Part shown: piece after piece, positions 46,260-57,521 of the stretch | Layout: each line of letters begins with the position of its first letter | Position numbering within the stretch: the stretch's first letter is position 1 | NCBI RefSeq assembly: GCF_949987535.1 | Contig: NC_080071.1 | Span: 20,855,032 to 20,919,031, forward strand | DNA length: 64,000 nt | Origin: Balaenoptera acutorostrata | Lineage: Eukaryota; Chordata; Mammalia; Artiodactyla; Balaenopteridae | Direction of reading: 5' to 3' | Notes under the pieces: generated by a model | Seen by the model: only the letters and a program-made list of their open reading frames with translations | Database searches by the model: none | Told to the model about the DNA's origin: nothing | Made by a program: the position numbers and the translations under genes

Positions 46260-47240
46260 AACCCAATTTTTTTTATTGGGCAACAAATTTGAACACTTCA
46301 CCAAAGAAAAAATATGGATAGTAACTAAGCACATAAAAAGATGCTCAACATCATTAGTCATTAGAGAAATGCAAATTAAAGCCAGAATGGCTCAAATAAA
46401 AGCCCCAATAATACCAAGTGCTGAGGGGAATGTGGAGCAACTGGAATTCATACACTGCTGGTGGGAACGCAAAATGGTAGGTACAGCCACTTTGGAAGAT
46501 AGGGCATTGGTTTCCTATAATGTTTAATATACATTTACCGTATTATCCAGTAATCCAACTCCTACATATTTAACCAAGAGAAGTCGATACCTATGAACTC
46601 CCCCACCGCCCCCAAAAATCCAACAAACCTGTATGCAAATGTTTATAATAGCTTCTATCATAGTCACCAAAAACTGGAAACAATGCAAATGTCTACCAAC
46701 TGGTGGATAGATAAAGAGTTATGTTGCTGGAATACCACTTAACAATAAAAAGGAATGAACTACTGACACAAGCAACAACATGAATAAATTTCAAATGCAT
46801 TCCGTTAAGTGAAGGAAACCAGACTCAAAAGGCTACATAGTGTACGATTCCATTTATGTGACACTGTGAAAAAGGTAATGGTATAGAGACAGAAAACAGA
46901 TCAGTGGCCAGGAGCTGTAGGTGGAGAAAGGTTTGCCTACAAAGGCGCTCTAGGGAACTTTTGGAAGCATAGAATTGTTCTATATCTTGATTATGGTGGG
47001 AGGTAACACAACAGAGTGTGTTTGTTAAAATTCATAGAATTATTGGGAATTCCCTGGCAGTCCAGTGGTTAGGACTCCGAGCTTCCACTGCAGGGGGCAC
47101 GGGTTTGATCCCTGGTCGGGAAACTAAGGTCCCACAAGGTGCACAGCATGGTCAAAAAAAAAAAAAGAAGTCATAGAATTATATACCTTAAAGGGATGAA
47201 TTTTACTTTATGTAAATTATACCTCAACCAACCTGACCTT
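46260..47240 (+). mobile_element. old L1 ORF2 3' end plus 3' UTR, interrupted by a SINE
   Basis: 'gatgctcaacatcattagtc', 'cactgctggtgggaacgcaa', 'ccatttatgtgacactgtga', 'ttgttctatatcttgattat' and, beyond the SINE, 'ttttactttatgtaaattat'. The 116-codon frame at 46177-46527 is an ORF2 remnant without a catalytic domain. Confidence 0.9.
47045..47170 (+). mobile_element. short CHR-1-type SINE, 12-bp TSD
   Basis: 'gggaattccctggcagtcca' head, 'gggtttgatccctggtcggg' B-box region, A tail. The TSD 'tcatagaattat' is at 47032-47043 and 47171-47182, inside the L1 3' UTR. Confidence 0.95.
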
Positions 47241-47541
47241 TTTAAAAAAAACTATAATAACATGGTCAAACTTCTGTTTTGGAAAGATCACTCTGTGTTG
47301 CTACATGGTAGAAAGACTGGAGAGAGCAAGAGTAAAAACCGGTTTGCAGGTGTGACAGTGGTTCCATCAGACGTCTCTCCTGATAGCCAGGACCAGGTGG
47401 GGATGCTGAAGATGGGGAGAAGTGGGTCCATCAGAGACATATTTTGTAGTGAGAATTGGGAAGACTTGCTAATGGACAGGACATGGGTCAGGAGAGACCT
47501 ACAGTTGTCAAGGGGCATTTCAAAGATTTAAAATTTCCTAT

Positions 47542-47912
47542 GTGCCTTAGTCTGTTCAGGCTGCTATACCAAAAATACCACCAACAGGCTGGCTTAAACA
47601 ACAACCATTTATTTCTCAATTCTGAGGCTGGGAAGTCCAAGATCAAGGTACCAGAAGATTGGATGTCTCATGAGGGTCTGCTTCCTTGTTCTTAGACAGC
47701 TGTCCTCTTGCTGTGTCCTCAAGTGGGAGAAGGAGCAAGGGATCTCTCTGGGGTCTCTTTTATAAGGGCACTAATCCCATTCAGGAGGGCTCCATCCTCA
47801 TGGCCTAATCACCTCACTTCCCAAAGGCCACACTTCCAAATACCATCACATTGGGGATTAGGTTTCAACATAGGAATTGCAGGAACACAAAAACATGCCG
47901 TCTGTAGCATTA
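47542..47912 (-). mobile_element. MST/MLT1-type (ERVL-MaLR) solo LTR, antisense
   Basis: 'gtgccttagtctgttcaggc', 'ctgaggctgggaagtccaag', 'ttttataagggcactaatcc', 'taccatcacattggggatta' are the reverse complement of the MST/MLT1 LTR. No internal region. Confidence 0.92.
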
Positions 47913-49140
47913 TGCCATTTGAGGCAGGCATAGAGCAAAGACTGTCAAACAGTTCTATTCCTAATTCTACTATGAATTACCTATAGAACCTCCTGCAGCA
48001 TCTCTAAATGCATGCTAAGGTCTGGAATAATAATAATATAAAGTCTGGAGAACATGAGACCGAGAATCCTAGAAATTAAAAAACAAAGAACTAATCCAGT
48101 CAGGGTCTTCTCAGGTAAGAAGGGCTACTTTGAGAGAAGATGCTTCCCACTCCTGAAGGGCAATAGCAAAAAGATGAAACTCCATTACTTGTGTTTTCTG
48201 GTCAACATAAAATGGCCTAACAAGGAAAGGAGGAAAAACAACTGGCTGAAATGTACTCCGTTTATTAATTAATAAACAATCATTATAATTTGTTTGGTTA
48301 TTTTTTTTTAATCTGTAAAGTTCATTTCCAGTGCTTGCACATGTATTTTCTGTGGCTGATTGTGGACTGACAAGTGATTGCCCATTAGCCTAGCTTGGAT
48401 ATTTCTGGCTGTACCACTAACATGCTGAACACAATTTGGATCTAACAGTCTAGAGCAGGGCAGTTGCCTTTGGTCACCTCAGTTCAGAGTCATTTGGTTA
48501 AAGTAGCTAAACCAGATCATAGAATGTCAGGTGAAGTTCAACAGGATATCCTTTCAGGTTTGTGCTAGTGAAATCCCTTTATGGTGAAGGTGAAAACAAT
48601 AAAGACTTGCAATAGAGCCCAAAACTACTATGTAAAACCTCTTATTTTATCCTACATATATACATATACACATACACATTCACAAATATATTGTGATTAT
48701 AAAAATAACACACAAAGGCTGTAAAGCATTTTAGAAAATCCTCCCCAATTCTACTTCCCAGATACCCACTGTTAGTTTTTTATTATATGTTCCTCTAGAT
48801 TGTTTTCTATAGAACTAGGTGTTTAAGAGAATTGCTTATACAAAGATAATTTAAAGAAATTCAAGCCAAGATATACAGATTGGATATTAATACTTCTACC
48901 CTGATTAGAAGGAGGAAATTATATGAGAGGATATATCTAAATATCTCAAAAGGATATGTCTAAATAATTCATTAACTTTTAAAGTATTAATCTAGGGCTA
49001 TTCCCTTCAATGGTTACTGTGAGAATGTGATAGAAGGTGTATGTAAAAAGAGTAAAATAAAATTACAGAATTATCTGATTCTATATAAAGATTCTTAGCA
49101 ACAATATTTCACAAAGAGTTAATACATTTAATTTATGATA
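47913..49140. other. no gene seen; mostly unique
   Basis: 48700-48850 ('cccagatacccactgttagt', 'atgttcctctagattgtttt') resembles the unnamed old LINE-like family also near 8940 and 53050. The rest is AT-rich unique sequence. Confidence 0.45.
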
Positions 49141-49605
49141 GTAACAGGGTTAAGAACACGCTACCCCCAAATGTGGTACCTTGGCATACTGAATATTTTA
49201 AGCTGAAGGACTTTGAGAAATGTCAGGTGTAGGAAGGAGTCTCTGCTCTTCCTTTCTCCCTGGAAGCAGGTCAAAAGACCTTCATGTGGGAAGTGCTCTC
49301 CCTCTACCCAGAGAAAAGTAGGGACACTGAGAGGAATCCAAACAAACAGGCTTCCTCGCTAAGCTGTCCTCAGTTCAGTACTCTCAGCTCATGCCCTTTT
49401 GTCCTATCACATTTTTCTGTGACTTTCCATTCTTCATCAAACCTAGTATAAAAACATTCAGGTTTAACTGTTTCTTGGGGTCTTCATTTCCTTCTTGTGT
49501 CACATAAAACTTATATTGAATAAATTTGAATGCTTTCTCTTGTTAATCTCTGCCTTTTGTTGCAGAGCCCCAACCAAGAACCTAGGAAGGGTAGAAGGAA
49601 AAAAA
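49141..49605 (+). mobile_element. endogenous retroviral-type solo LTR
   Basis: Begins near 'aagaacacgctacccccaaa'; has a TATA-like 'ctagtataaaaacattc' at about 49444, a polyadenylation signal 'attgaataaattt' at about 49515, and a 3' part 'ttaatctctgccttttgttg'. This promoter then AATAAA order is that of an LTR in sense orientation. No gag, pol or env sequence is nearby, so it is a solo LTR. The family is not assigned; ends are approximate and no clear TSD was found. Confidence 0.75.
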
Positions 49606-50155
49606 AATTTTTCATCCCTTATAATAGAAAATATTTTACTCTGATAGAAATACTTTCTAAATAATATAATAAAGTACAAGCCCTAATGCGTTTAGCCATT
49701 TGAATTAGGTATTTGAATTAAGGAAAAATAGTGATTAATAACTAGAGGTAATTAACATCAAGATATCTTGTTTGTCTAGACCCAGCCTATTCCAAAAAGA
49801 TTAAGAAAACCTTTAAGATGAATGTTTTATATCACCTTATATACAATTTCTTTAGGTCATAAAAATATTTTTGGCAATCAAAAAATACCCAGAAAAGGTT
49901 TGAAAGGTCAACTACTACTTACAAAATTTAAAATAACAAACAAACAGCAACAAAACAATACTCAGCCCCAGTAGTACAATAGATTCCCCAAAGGCAGAGG
50001 CAACTTCTAATCCAGTTAGCTGCTTCTCCTCTTATATTTAACTCCGTATTTTTACTAATAACTTTATGCAATTTTAGACATTATCTACTCACTTCTTACT
50101 ATGGAAGATAAGGACTTATTATCCTTTCACCACCCCTACATGCATATAAACTTCT
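49606..50155. other. no gene seen; AT-rich unique sequence
   Basis: No repeat is recognised. The A-run at 49600-49608 may be part of the LTR edge. Confidence 0.45.
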
Positions 50156-50172
50156 CCCTCCCTATGTATTTT

Positions 50173-50474
50173 TATTTTTATTTTTTTTATTTTTGTCTGC
50201 GTTGGGTCTTTGCTGTGCTCAGGCTTTCTCTAGTTGCAGCAAGCGGGGGCTACTCTTCCTTGTGGTTCATGGGCTTCTCATTGCAGTGGCTTCTCTTGTT
50301 GCAGAGCACCGGCTCTAGGCACGCGGGCTTCAGTAGTTGTGGCACATGGTCTCAGTAGTTGTGGCTCACAGGCTTAGTTGCTCCACAGCATGTGGGATCT
50401 TCCCGGACCAGGGCTCAAACCCGTGTCCCCTGCATTGGCAGGCGGATTCTTAACCGCTGTGCTGCCAAGGAAGT
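50173..50474 (-). mobile_element. CHR-2-type SINE, antisense, ~14-17-bp TSD
   Basis: T-rich tail, 'tctagttgcagcaagcgggg', 'caaacccgtgtcccctgcat' and head 'gctgccaaggaagtccct'. The direct repeat 'ccctccctatgtatttt' is perfect at 50156-50172 and 50475-50491; its first few bases may be shared with the SINE head. Confidence 0.95.
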
Positions 50475-50779
50475 CCCTCCCTATGTATTTTAATTGCAAT
50501 TTTTTTATTAAATGAATAGTTTTTATAAATAATGATAATGCAAATATTGCTCATGAGTAGGCAATACTTTGTTTACATTTCTTTTCTTATGCATTTTTTG
50601 TTTTTCCTGGAATTAAATATTGCTTACTTATTCATTTTGGTTTGTTTTATGCATTTGTGTTAGTGGAGATACAGATATAAAATACTTTTCTTATACTTCT
50701 CCAATTCTCTTTCCAGCAACATGGTCAAGCACCTTAAGTATTCTAATAGTTATTCTTCATTTTTTTTTTTTTTTTAAAT

Positions 50780-52830
50780 AGAGACATCTCTCCTGGATCC
50801 TTCCATCCTTCGGTTTCTGCCTGAACCGGTTTGTCTCTAGAACCGGTTTGTAACCTTAGGACATTTCTTCATCACCCTTCTAGAAATTCAACTTGCCTCT
50901 TTCCTTGTTGGAATCTTTGTTTTCTCAATCAGATCTTCCTTTTTCTTGGTTTATTCCCTTCTTTTGGTAACACACATGCTCCAGAAGCTTCTTGGAAAAA
51001 GAGATACAAAGAAAGCAAAGTTTTTGAGATTTGCCTGCTTGAAAACATCTTTTTTTTTTTTTTTTTTTTTTGCTACCTTCATATTTTTATAGTTTGAGCA
51101 GAGAATCGGGTTGGAAATTTTTTCTCGCAGAATTTTGGAGACACTGCTGCATTAGCTTTTAGCTACTAGTGTTGCTGAGTGTCTAATGCCATTCTATTTC
51201 CTTGTGACCTTTCTTTTCCTTTCTGGAAGCTTTTAGATTCTTATTATCCCTGATGATGGAGGATTTTACAGTGATGTGCCTTGGTATGGATCGTTTTCAT
51301 TTCTCATTCTCATTTGGACCTGTCACATTCTTCATTCTGGGATATGTTCCTGCATCATGTCTGCGATGGTTAATTTTATGTGTCAGCTTGACTGGGCCAC
51401 AAGGTGCCCAGATCGTTGGTTAAACATTATTCTGGGTGTGCCTATGAGTGTTTCTAGATGAGATTAACATTTGAATCAGTGAGTAAAGCAAATTGCCCTC
51501 CAATGTGGGTAAGCCTCATTCAATTTATTGAAACCCTGAATAGAAAAAAAAAAAGGCTGAGTAAGGGAGAATTCGCTCTCTCTGCCTGACTGTCTTCCAT
51601 ATGGGAAATCAGTCTTCTCCCGCCTTTGGACTAGGCTTAAACTGGAAATATACCATTGACTTTCCTGGGTCTTCAGCTTGCTGATTGTAGATCTGGGGAC
51701 TTGTTGGCCTCCATAATCAAATAAGCCGATTCCTTATAATAAATATATTAAATTTATATAAATATAAATATATACACCATTGGTTTTGTTTCTCTGGAGA
51801 ACCCAGACTAATATAATAGCTGACAATTTCTGCTTCTTTCTTTTGTTTTCTTTCTGAAATCCCTATTAATCAGATATTGAACCTCTTGAACTGCCCTACT
51901 TTTCTTTCCTTTTCTAGTTTTTTGTTCTACTTTTCAGGGATCCTTCAACTTTGTCTTTTAAACCTTCTATTGAATTTTTTACTTAAATCAACATATTTTT
52001 AATTTCTAAAGCTTTTTCTTGTTAATTATTCCACTGTCTCATCATTCTGTTTTTGTCTCAAGGATGTAATATCATCACTTATCTTTCAGAGGATATTAGT
52101 CATTTGTTTGAAGTTTCCTTCCGTTCCTTGTACTGTCTTTGATTCTTCTGAGTTCCTTTTATCTGTCGTTTTTTTTCCTGTTTTTTTTTTTCATGTCAGA
52201 GGCTTTCCTCAAAAAGTCTGCCAGTTCATATTAAATGTGAGGTGCTAAAAGGCTGATTGGAAGCTCTAGGAATATGAATGGGGTTTGTTGAATGGTGAGT
52301 TTCACTGTAGGGTAATCAAGTGGAACACGGACATTTTACTGGACAACGCTAAATGTCAATAGGTCTTTCTTCTTGGAAATTCTCCAAGGAAAAATTATCC
52401 AGTCTGCTGACTGAGGCATATAAGCTTCCCTGCCAGCATTCTGGGGGCTGAGAAGGGGAGAAGGCCTGGGTGTCACTGTGCAGTGTGTAGCCTTTCACTC
52501 AATCCCACTGTTTTCTGTCTGGTGCCTTATACCCTTCAGTTGTGCCTGTCATCATCCCTGAGTTCACTGTCTCTTCAACATCATCTCTCCATGGATCGAA
52601 CCTCCCATTTTCTGCTGAGGTTGGGGGTGTAATCACTGGACATCACGGGGTGGGGTAGAAGTTCAAGGGGTCTACTTGCTCCTTATGCAAACTCTCAGCT
52701 AATTTTCCTATGTTCACCTCACATCTTGCCCCTCCTGAAAGTACATGGTGTCTCTAATTTCTGAGTCTCTCAGGTGTTCTGGGCCATGAATCAGTTTGCT
52801 TCTCATTGGAAATTACCTCTGCAGAAACAT
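50780..52830 (-). mobile_element. old L1-like ORF1/5' UTR region, antisense (probable), split by an LTR
   Basis: 'gattcttattatccctgatg', 'ttttacagtgatgtgccttg', then beyond the LTR 'ttaatcagatattgaacctc', 'ccttctattgaattttttac', 'ggctttcctcaaaaagtctg', 'ggtgctaaaaggctgattgg' and 'ggacaacgctaaatgtcaat'. These belong to one common old mammalian repeat. The organisation resembles the antisense ORF1/5' UTR of 17.7-19.5 kb, hence the L1-like call; the family name is uncertain. T-runs interrupt it at 50760-50776 and 51050-51071. Confidence 0.5.
51364..51816 (+). mobile_element. ERVL-type (MLT2-like) solo LTR, sense
   Basis: Starts 'gatggttaattttatgtgtc', continues 'cagcttgactgggccacaag', 'ctgggtgtgcctatgagtgt', 'ctccataatcaaataagccg', has a 'taataaat' polyadenylation region, and ends 'ggagaacccagactaatata'. 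Typical LTR of the ERVL group; the exact family is from memory. No internal genes. It lies inside the 50.78-52.83 kb repeat and is therefore younger. Confidence 0.8.
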
Positions 52831-53586
52831 AAGCTTCAGTTTTCCCTATTCTGGTAACTCAGTTACCACTTATTCTCCACTTTTAACCTTCCAAAGTTTT
52901 GTCGATATCTCTAATCCTCTATGGTGCTCTCTCTTGTCTATTGGCCCTGTATTATCTCTGTATGTCTTTACTGTCATTTGGGTGAGGTTTTAGGAGAAAG
53001 CATAGATGAACACAAAACACATGTTGCGATAGATACACAAGAATCCTTTACAATACATTAAGTATAGAGAACAAAATGTGAAAGCATCATTCTCCCAAGC
53101 CCTCCATTCTCCCAAGGCAGTCCCTGTCTGTGATTTGGTACACACACACTCCCCAGGCTATTCTTGATGATTACAGATATACAGACTATTTGATTCTATA
53201 TTTTTTTGTTCTGGTCTTGATTTTGTCACTTAACAAAATGTCTTGGAGCTATTTCCATATTAATACCTACAGACCTATCTCATTCATTTTAATAATTATA
53301 TCATATTCGAAAGTATAAATTTATCATAAGTTATTTAACCATTTAACCACTCTCTTTTTTAAACTTTATACACAGACATATAAATACACATATATAACTT
53401 CTTGAAAAGTAAGTAAATTAGGTGACTAGAATTGCATAAATATCAAATAATCACATATATGTAAGGGAAAGATCAAAAGGACCATGTTATATACCTAGAA
53501 ATCTTCACTGTTATGTCTAATAGTGGATGACTAGAACCATCTCCAATGCCTCCACAATCTGAGATATTAGGATTCACCTCCAGCTA
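52831..53586. other. no gene seen; partly old LINE-like repeat
   Basis: 53050-53400 ('gagctatttccatattaata', 'cctacagacctatctcattc', 'agttatttaaccatttaacc') resembles a common old LINE-like segment (ttccatgtcaatacatatag, atttaaccagtc). No coding signal. Confidence 0.4.
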
Positions 53587-53604
53587 AAGATGCACCATAG
53601 TTCA

Positions 53605-55129
53605 ACATAGAGAATCCTAAAGATGCTACCAGAAAACTACTAGAGCTAATCAATGAATTTGGTAAAGTTGCAGGATACAAAATTAATGCACAGAAATCTA
53701 TTGCATTCCTATACACTAATGATGAAAAATCTGAAAGTGAAATTAAGAAAACACTCCCATTTACCGTTGCAACAAAAAGAATAAAATATCTAGGAATAAA
53801 CCTACCTAAGGAGACAAAAGACCTGTATGCAGAAAATTATAAGACACTGATGAAAGAAATTAAAGATGATACCAACAGATGGAGAGATATACCATGTTCT
53901 TGGATTGGAAGAATCAACATTGTGAAATGACTATACTACCCAAAGCAATCTACAGATTCATTGCAATCCCTATCAAGCTACCAATGGCATTTTTCACAGA
54001 ACTAGAACAAAAAAAACTCACAATTTGTATGGAAACACAAAAGACCCCGAATAGCCAAAGCAATCTTGAGAAAGAAAAACGGAGCTGGAGGAATAAGGCT
54101 CCCTGACTTCAGACTATACTACAAAGCTACAGTAATCAAGACAGTATGGTACTGGCACAAAAACAGAAATATAGATCAATGGAACAGGATAGAAATCCCA
54201 GAGGTAAACCCATGCACATATGGTCACCTTATCTTTGATAAAGGAGGCAAGAATATACAGTGGAGAAAAGACAGCCTCTTTAATAAGTGGTGCTGGGGAA
54301 ACTGGACAGCTACATGTAAAAGAATGAAATTAGAACACTCCTTAACACCATACACAAAAATAAACTCAAAATGGATTAAAGACCTAAATGTAAGGCCAGA
54401 CACTATCAAACTATTAGAGGAAAACATAGGCAGAACACTCCATGACATAAATCATAACAATATCCTATTTGACCCACCTCCTAGAGAAATGGAAATATAA
54501 ACAAAAATAAACAAATGGAACCTAATGAAACTTAAAAGTTTTTGCACAGCAAAGGAAACCATAAACAAGACGAAAAGACAACCCTCAGAATGGGAGAAAA
54601 TATTTGCAAATGAAGCAAGTGACAAAGGATTAATCTCCAAAATATACAAGCAGCAGATGCAGCTCCATATCAAAAAAACAAACAACCCAATCCAAAAATG
54701 GGCAGAAGACCTAAATGGACATTTCTCCAAAGAAGGTATACAGATTGCCAACAAACACATGAAAGAATGCTCAACATCATTAATCATTAGAGAAATGCAA
54801 ACCAGAACTACAATGAGATATCATCTCACACTGGTCAGAATGGCCACCATCAAAAAATCTATAAACAGGGGCTTCCCTGGTGGCGCAGTGGTTGAGAATC
54901 TGCCTGCCAATGCAGGGTACACGGGTTCGAGCCCTGGTCTGGGAAGATCCCACATGCCGCGGAGCAACTAGGCCCGTGAGCCACAGCTGCTGAGCCTGCG
55001 CGTCTGGAGCCTGCGCTCCGCAACAAGAGAGGCTGCGACAGTGAAAGGTCCGCGCACCGCAATGAAGAGTGGCCCCCACTTGCCGCAACTAGAGAAAGCC
55101 CTCGCACAGAAACGAAGACCCAACACAGC

Positions 55130-55160
<31 letters not shown>

Positions 55161-55625
55161 ATATTTTTAAAAAAAAATCTATAAACAATAAATGCTGGAG
55201 AGGGTATGGAGAAAAGGGAACCCTCTTTCCCTCTTGGGAATGTAAATTGATACAGCCACTATGGAGAACAGTATGGAGGTTCATTAAAAAACTAAAATAG
55301 AACTACCTTATGACCCAGCAATCCCACTACTGGGCATATACCCTGAGAAAACCATAATTCAAAAAGAGTCATGTACCACAATGTTCACTGCACCTCTATT
55401 TACAATAGCCAGGACATGGAAGCAACCTAAGTGTCCATCGACAGATGAATGGATAAAGAAGATGTGGCACATATATACAATGGAATATTACTCAGCCATA
55501 AAAAGAAACGAAACTGAGTTATTTGTAGTGAGGTGGATGGACCTAGAGTCTGTCATACAGAGTGAAGTAAGTCAGAAAGAGAAAAACAAATACCATATGC
55601 TAACACATATATATGGAATCTAAAA
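53605..55625 (+). pseudogene. L1 ORF2 C-terminal pseudogene (ORF2p, no catalytic core)
   Basis: Encodes the region after the reverse-transcriptase core: KDLYAEN-like text at about 53819, LPKAIYRF at about 53940, [14 protein letters not shown] at about 54090, [14 protein letters not shown] at about 54357 and ISKIYKQ at about 54635. Endonuclease and the reverse-transcriptase active site are missing because of 5' truncation. The frame is broken by a stop after a one-base loss near 53927, returns to register after a change near the A-run at 54010-54016, then meets an in-frame TAA at 54498-54500. The SINE interrupts it at 54868. Open pieces are 53879-54106, 54066-54500 and 54525-54971. Not functional. 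Confidence 0.93.
54868..55171 (+). mobile_element. young CHR SINE, 'gttgagaatc' subfamily, 16-bp TSD, inside L1
   Basis: 'ggcttccctggtggcgcagt', 'ggttgagaatctgcctgcca', 'gcgcgtctggagcctgcgct' and a (taaa)n tail. The TSD 'aaaaaatctataaaca' is perfect at 54852-54867 and 55172-55187. It must postdate the already young L1. Confidence 0.97.
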
Positions 55626-56084
55626 AAAAAAAAGGCCATGAAGAACCTAGGGGCAAGATGGGAATAAAGTTGCAGACCTACTAGAGAATGGACTTGAGGA
55701 TATGGGGAGGGGGAAGGGTAAGCTGTGACAAAGTGAGAGAGTGGCATGGACATATATACACTACCAAATGTAAAATAGATAGCTAGTGGGAAGCAGCCGC
55801 ATAGCACAGGGAGATCAGCTCAGTGCTTTGTGACCACCTAGAGGGCTGGGATAGGGAGGGTGGGAGGGAGGGAGACGCAAGAGGGAAGAGATATGGGGAT
55901 ATATGTATATGTATAACTGATTCACTTTGTTATAAAGCAGAAACTAACACACCATTGTAAAGCAATTATACTCCAATAAAGATGTTAAAAAATAAAAAAA
56001 TTAAGATGCACCATAATTAAGCTAAAGCATTCTTGAAGCTATGCAAGCCCATAGACATAAAGCTATGTTAATCAATAACTCTAT

Positions 56085-56364
56085 GGGGGACTTCCTTGGC
56101 GGCACAGTGGTTAAGAATCCTCCTGCCAATGCAGAGGACACAGGTTCAAGCACTGGTCTGGGAAGATCCCACATACCGCGGAGCAACTAAGCCCGTGCGC
56201 CACAACTACGGAGCCCGTGTGCTCCGCAACAAGAGAAGCCACTGCAATCAGAAGTCCGCGCACCACAACTAAGAGTAGCCCCCGCTCGCCGCAACTAGAG
56301 AAAGCCTGCGTGCAGCAACAAAGACCCAATGCAGCCAAAAAGAAATACATTTATAAAAAAAAAT
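56085..56364 (+). mobile_element. CHR SINE with internal deletion
   Basis: Head 'gggacttccttggcggcaca' and tail 'cagccaaaaagaaata'. About 70 bases of the middle module are missing, since 'ctacggagcccgtgtgctcc' joins two points that are apart in the long form. 'aataactct' at 56074-56082 and 56365-56373 is the TSD. Confidence 0.94.
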
Positions 56365-56439
56365 AATAACTCTGGTTCAATTTACAATTTATCTTTTCGC
56401 AAAACATGTGATGTATTCTCCACTAATCAGAAACACTTT

Positions 56440-56830
56440 GTGTCAGTCAGAGTCCTGACAGGAAACAGCCGGCACTTTCAAGTGGGGAACTGAGGCAAAT
56501 TTAATGAAGGGACCATTTTCAGTGGTGTGAAGGTTAAGGGAAAACAGAAGGGTATGGTGAGCATTCTGAGGCTTGCAACACAGAGAACCATGACCCCCTT
56601 TAGGCCCCAGGATCAGGGAAGAGAGCAGTTACTGGGCTCAGAGTGTATCTCTAGTTGTCAGAGAGGGCACCTGCAGGAGCCGTGGCTTGACAGAGGGACA
56701 CAGCCAACCTTCCGCAACCAGAAAGGGAGGAGCTGGAGGAAAACACCTGACCTCACTCTTCATCTTGTATTTTTGTTTGCTGAATCTGGCACCCCCAGGT
56801 GAGGAGAAGAGTAGAGTCAATCTGGAGGGA
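56440..56830. repeat. old interspersed repeat, family not assigned
   Basis: 'gtcagagtcctgacaggaaa', 'ggcaaatttaatgaagggac', 'gaggcttgcaacacagagaa' and 'ggagctggaggaaaacacct' resemble a dispersed old mammalian repeat of LTR or DNA type that I recognise by its text but cannot name. The 91-codon frame across it is not a gene. Confidence 0.5.
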
Positions 56831-57119
56831 CAAATGGAAAATACTTCTCTTATATGAAGAAGGTACATCAGTGTCCTACTTTGCTCATTATTAGCCATGT
56901 CTGTGGACCTCAGGGCAAAGCCATTCACCAAGAACCACAGACGATGTATTTATCCAATCATAGTAATGAATTAATTAAGTCTGCTCTGAAAATTGCCCAC
57001 ACATTGGCTTATAATTCCAATTACATAGAAAAGAGACTACATATAAGAAGAGTAAATAAAAATGAAAAAGTAAACTTTGGAGGGAAAATCATCCCCTACC
57101 TGCCCCCTCCCATTAGTGT

Positions 57120-57228
57120 GTGTGTTTTTTTTTAAATTTATTTATTTATTTATTTATTTATTGTCTAGTTGATTTACAATATTACAGTAGTTTCAGGTGT
57201 ACAACATAGTGATTCAGTTTTTTTTTTT
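57120..57228 (-). mobile_element. L1 3' end plus tail, part of a SINE/L1 chimera
   Basis: On the minus strand: last ~55 bases of an L1 3' UTR (reverse complement of 'gtctagttgatttacaatat' and 'gtttcaggtgtacaacatag'), then a (taaa)n/A tail reaching the TSD at 57109-57119. It has no TSD of its own on the SINE side. Confidence 0.85.
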
Positions 57229-57510
57229 TAATTAATTTATTTATTTTTGGCTGTGTTGGGTCTTCGTTTCCGTGCGAGGGCTTTCTCTAGTTGCGGCAAG
57301 CGGGGGCCACCCTTCTTCACGGTGCGCGGGCCTCTCACTATCGCGGCCTCTCTTGTTGTGGAGCACAGGCCCCAGACGCGCAGGCTCAGCAATTGTGGCC
57401 CACGGGGCCAGTTGCTCCGTGGCATGTGGGATCCTCCCAGACCAGGGCTCGAACCCGTGTCCCCTGCACTGGCAGGCAGACTCTCAACCACTGCGCCACC
57501 AGGGAAGCCC
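57229..57510 (-). mobile_element. young CHR SINE, short-form subfamily, 5' part of a SINE/L1 chimera
   Basis: Reverse complement of the short-form subfamily: 'gttgcggcaagcgggggcca', 'gacgcgcaggctcagcaatt', head 'gcgccaccagggaagcccc'. Its A tail abuts the L1 3' end. 'cccattagtgt' at 57109-57119 and 57511-57521 flanks SINE and L1 tail together. Confidence 0.95.
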
Positions 57511-57521
57511 CCCATTAGTGT

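Larger units (their letters stand above)
53603..56002 (+). mobile_element. young 5'-truncated L1 (about 2.1 kb) with 13-bp TSD and nested SINE
   Basis: Starts inside ORF2 at 'acatagagaatcctaaagat' and runs through the ORF2 C-terminus and a 3' UTR ending 'ccaataaagatgttaaaaaa'. 'aagatgcaccata' occurs at 53587-53599 and 56003-56015 as TSD, with further similar bases (gtt/att). The 3' UTR matches the tails at 20.9 and 34.9 kb. A SINE sits at 54868-55171. The low divergence from the ORF2 pattern makes this the youngest L1 here. Confidence 0.95.

Noticed and set aside
54859..55107. Several overlapping minus-strand frames of 80-102 codons
   Set aside because: All are shadows of the CHR SINE; the same MRGLSLVAASGGH-like reading appears at 57272 and elsewhere.
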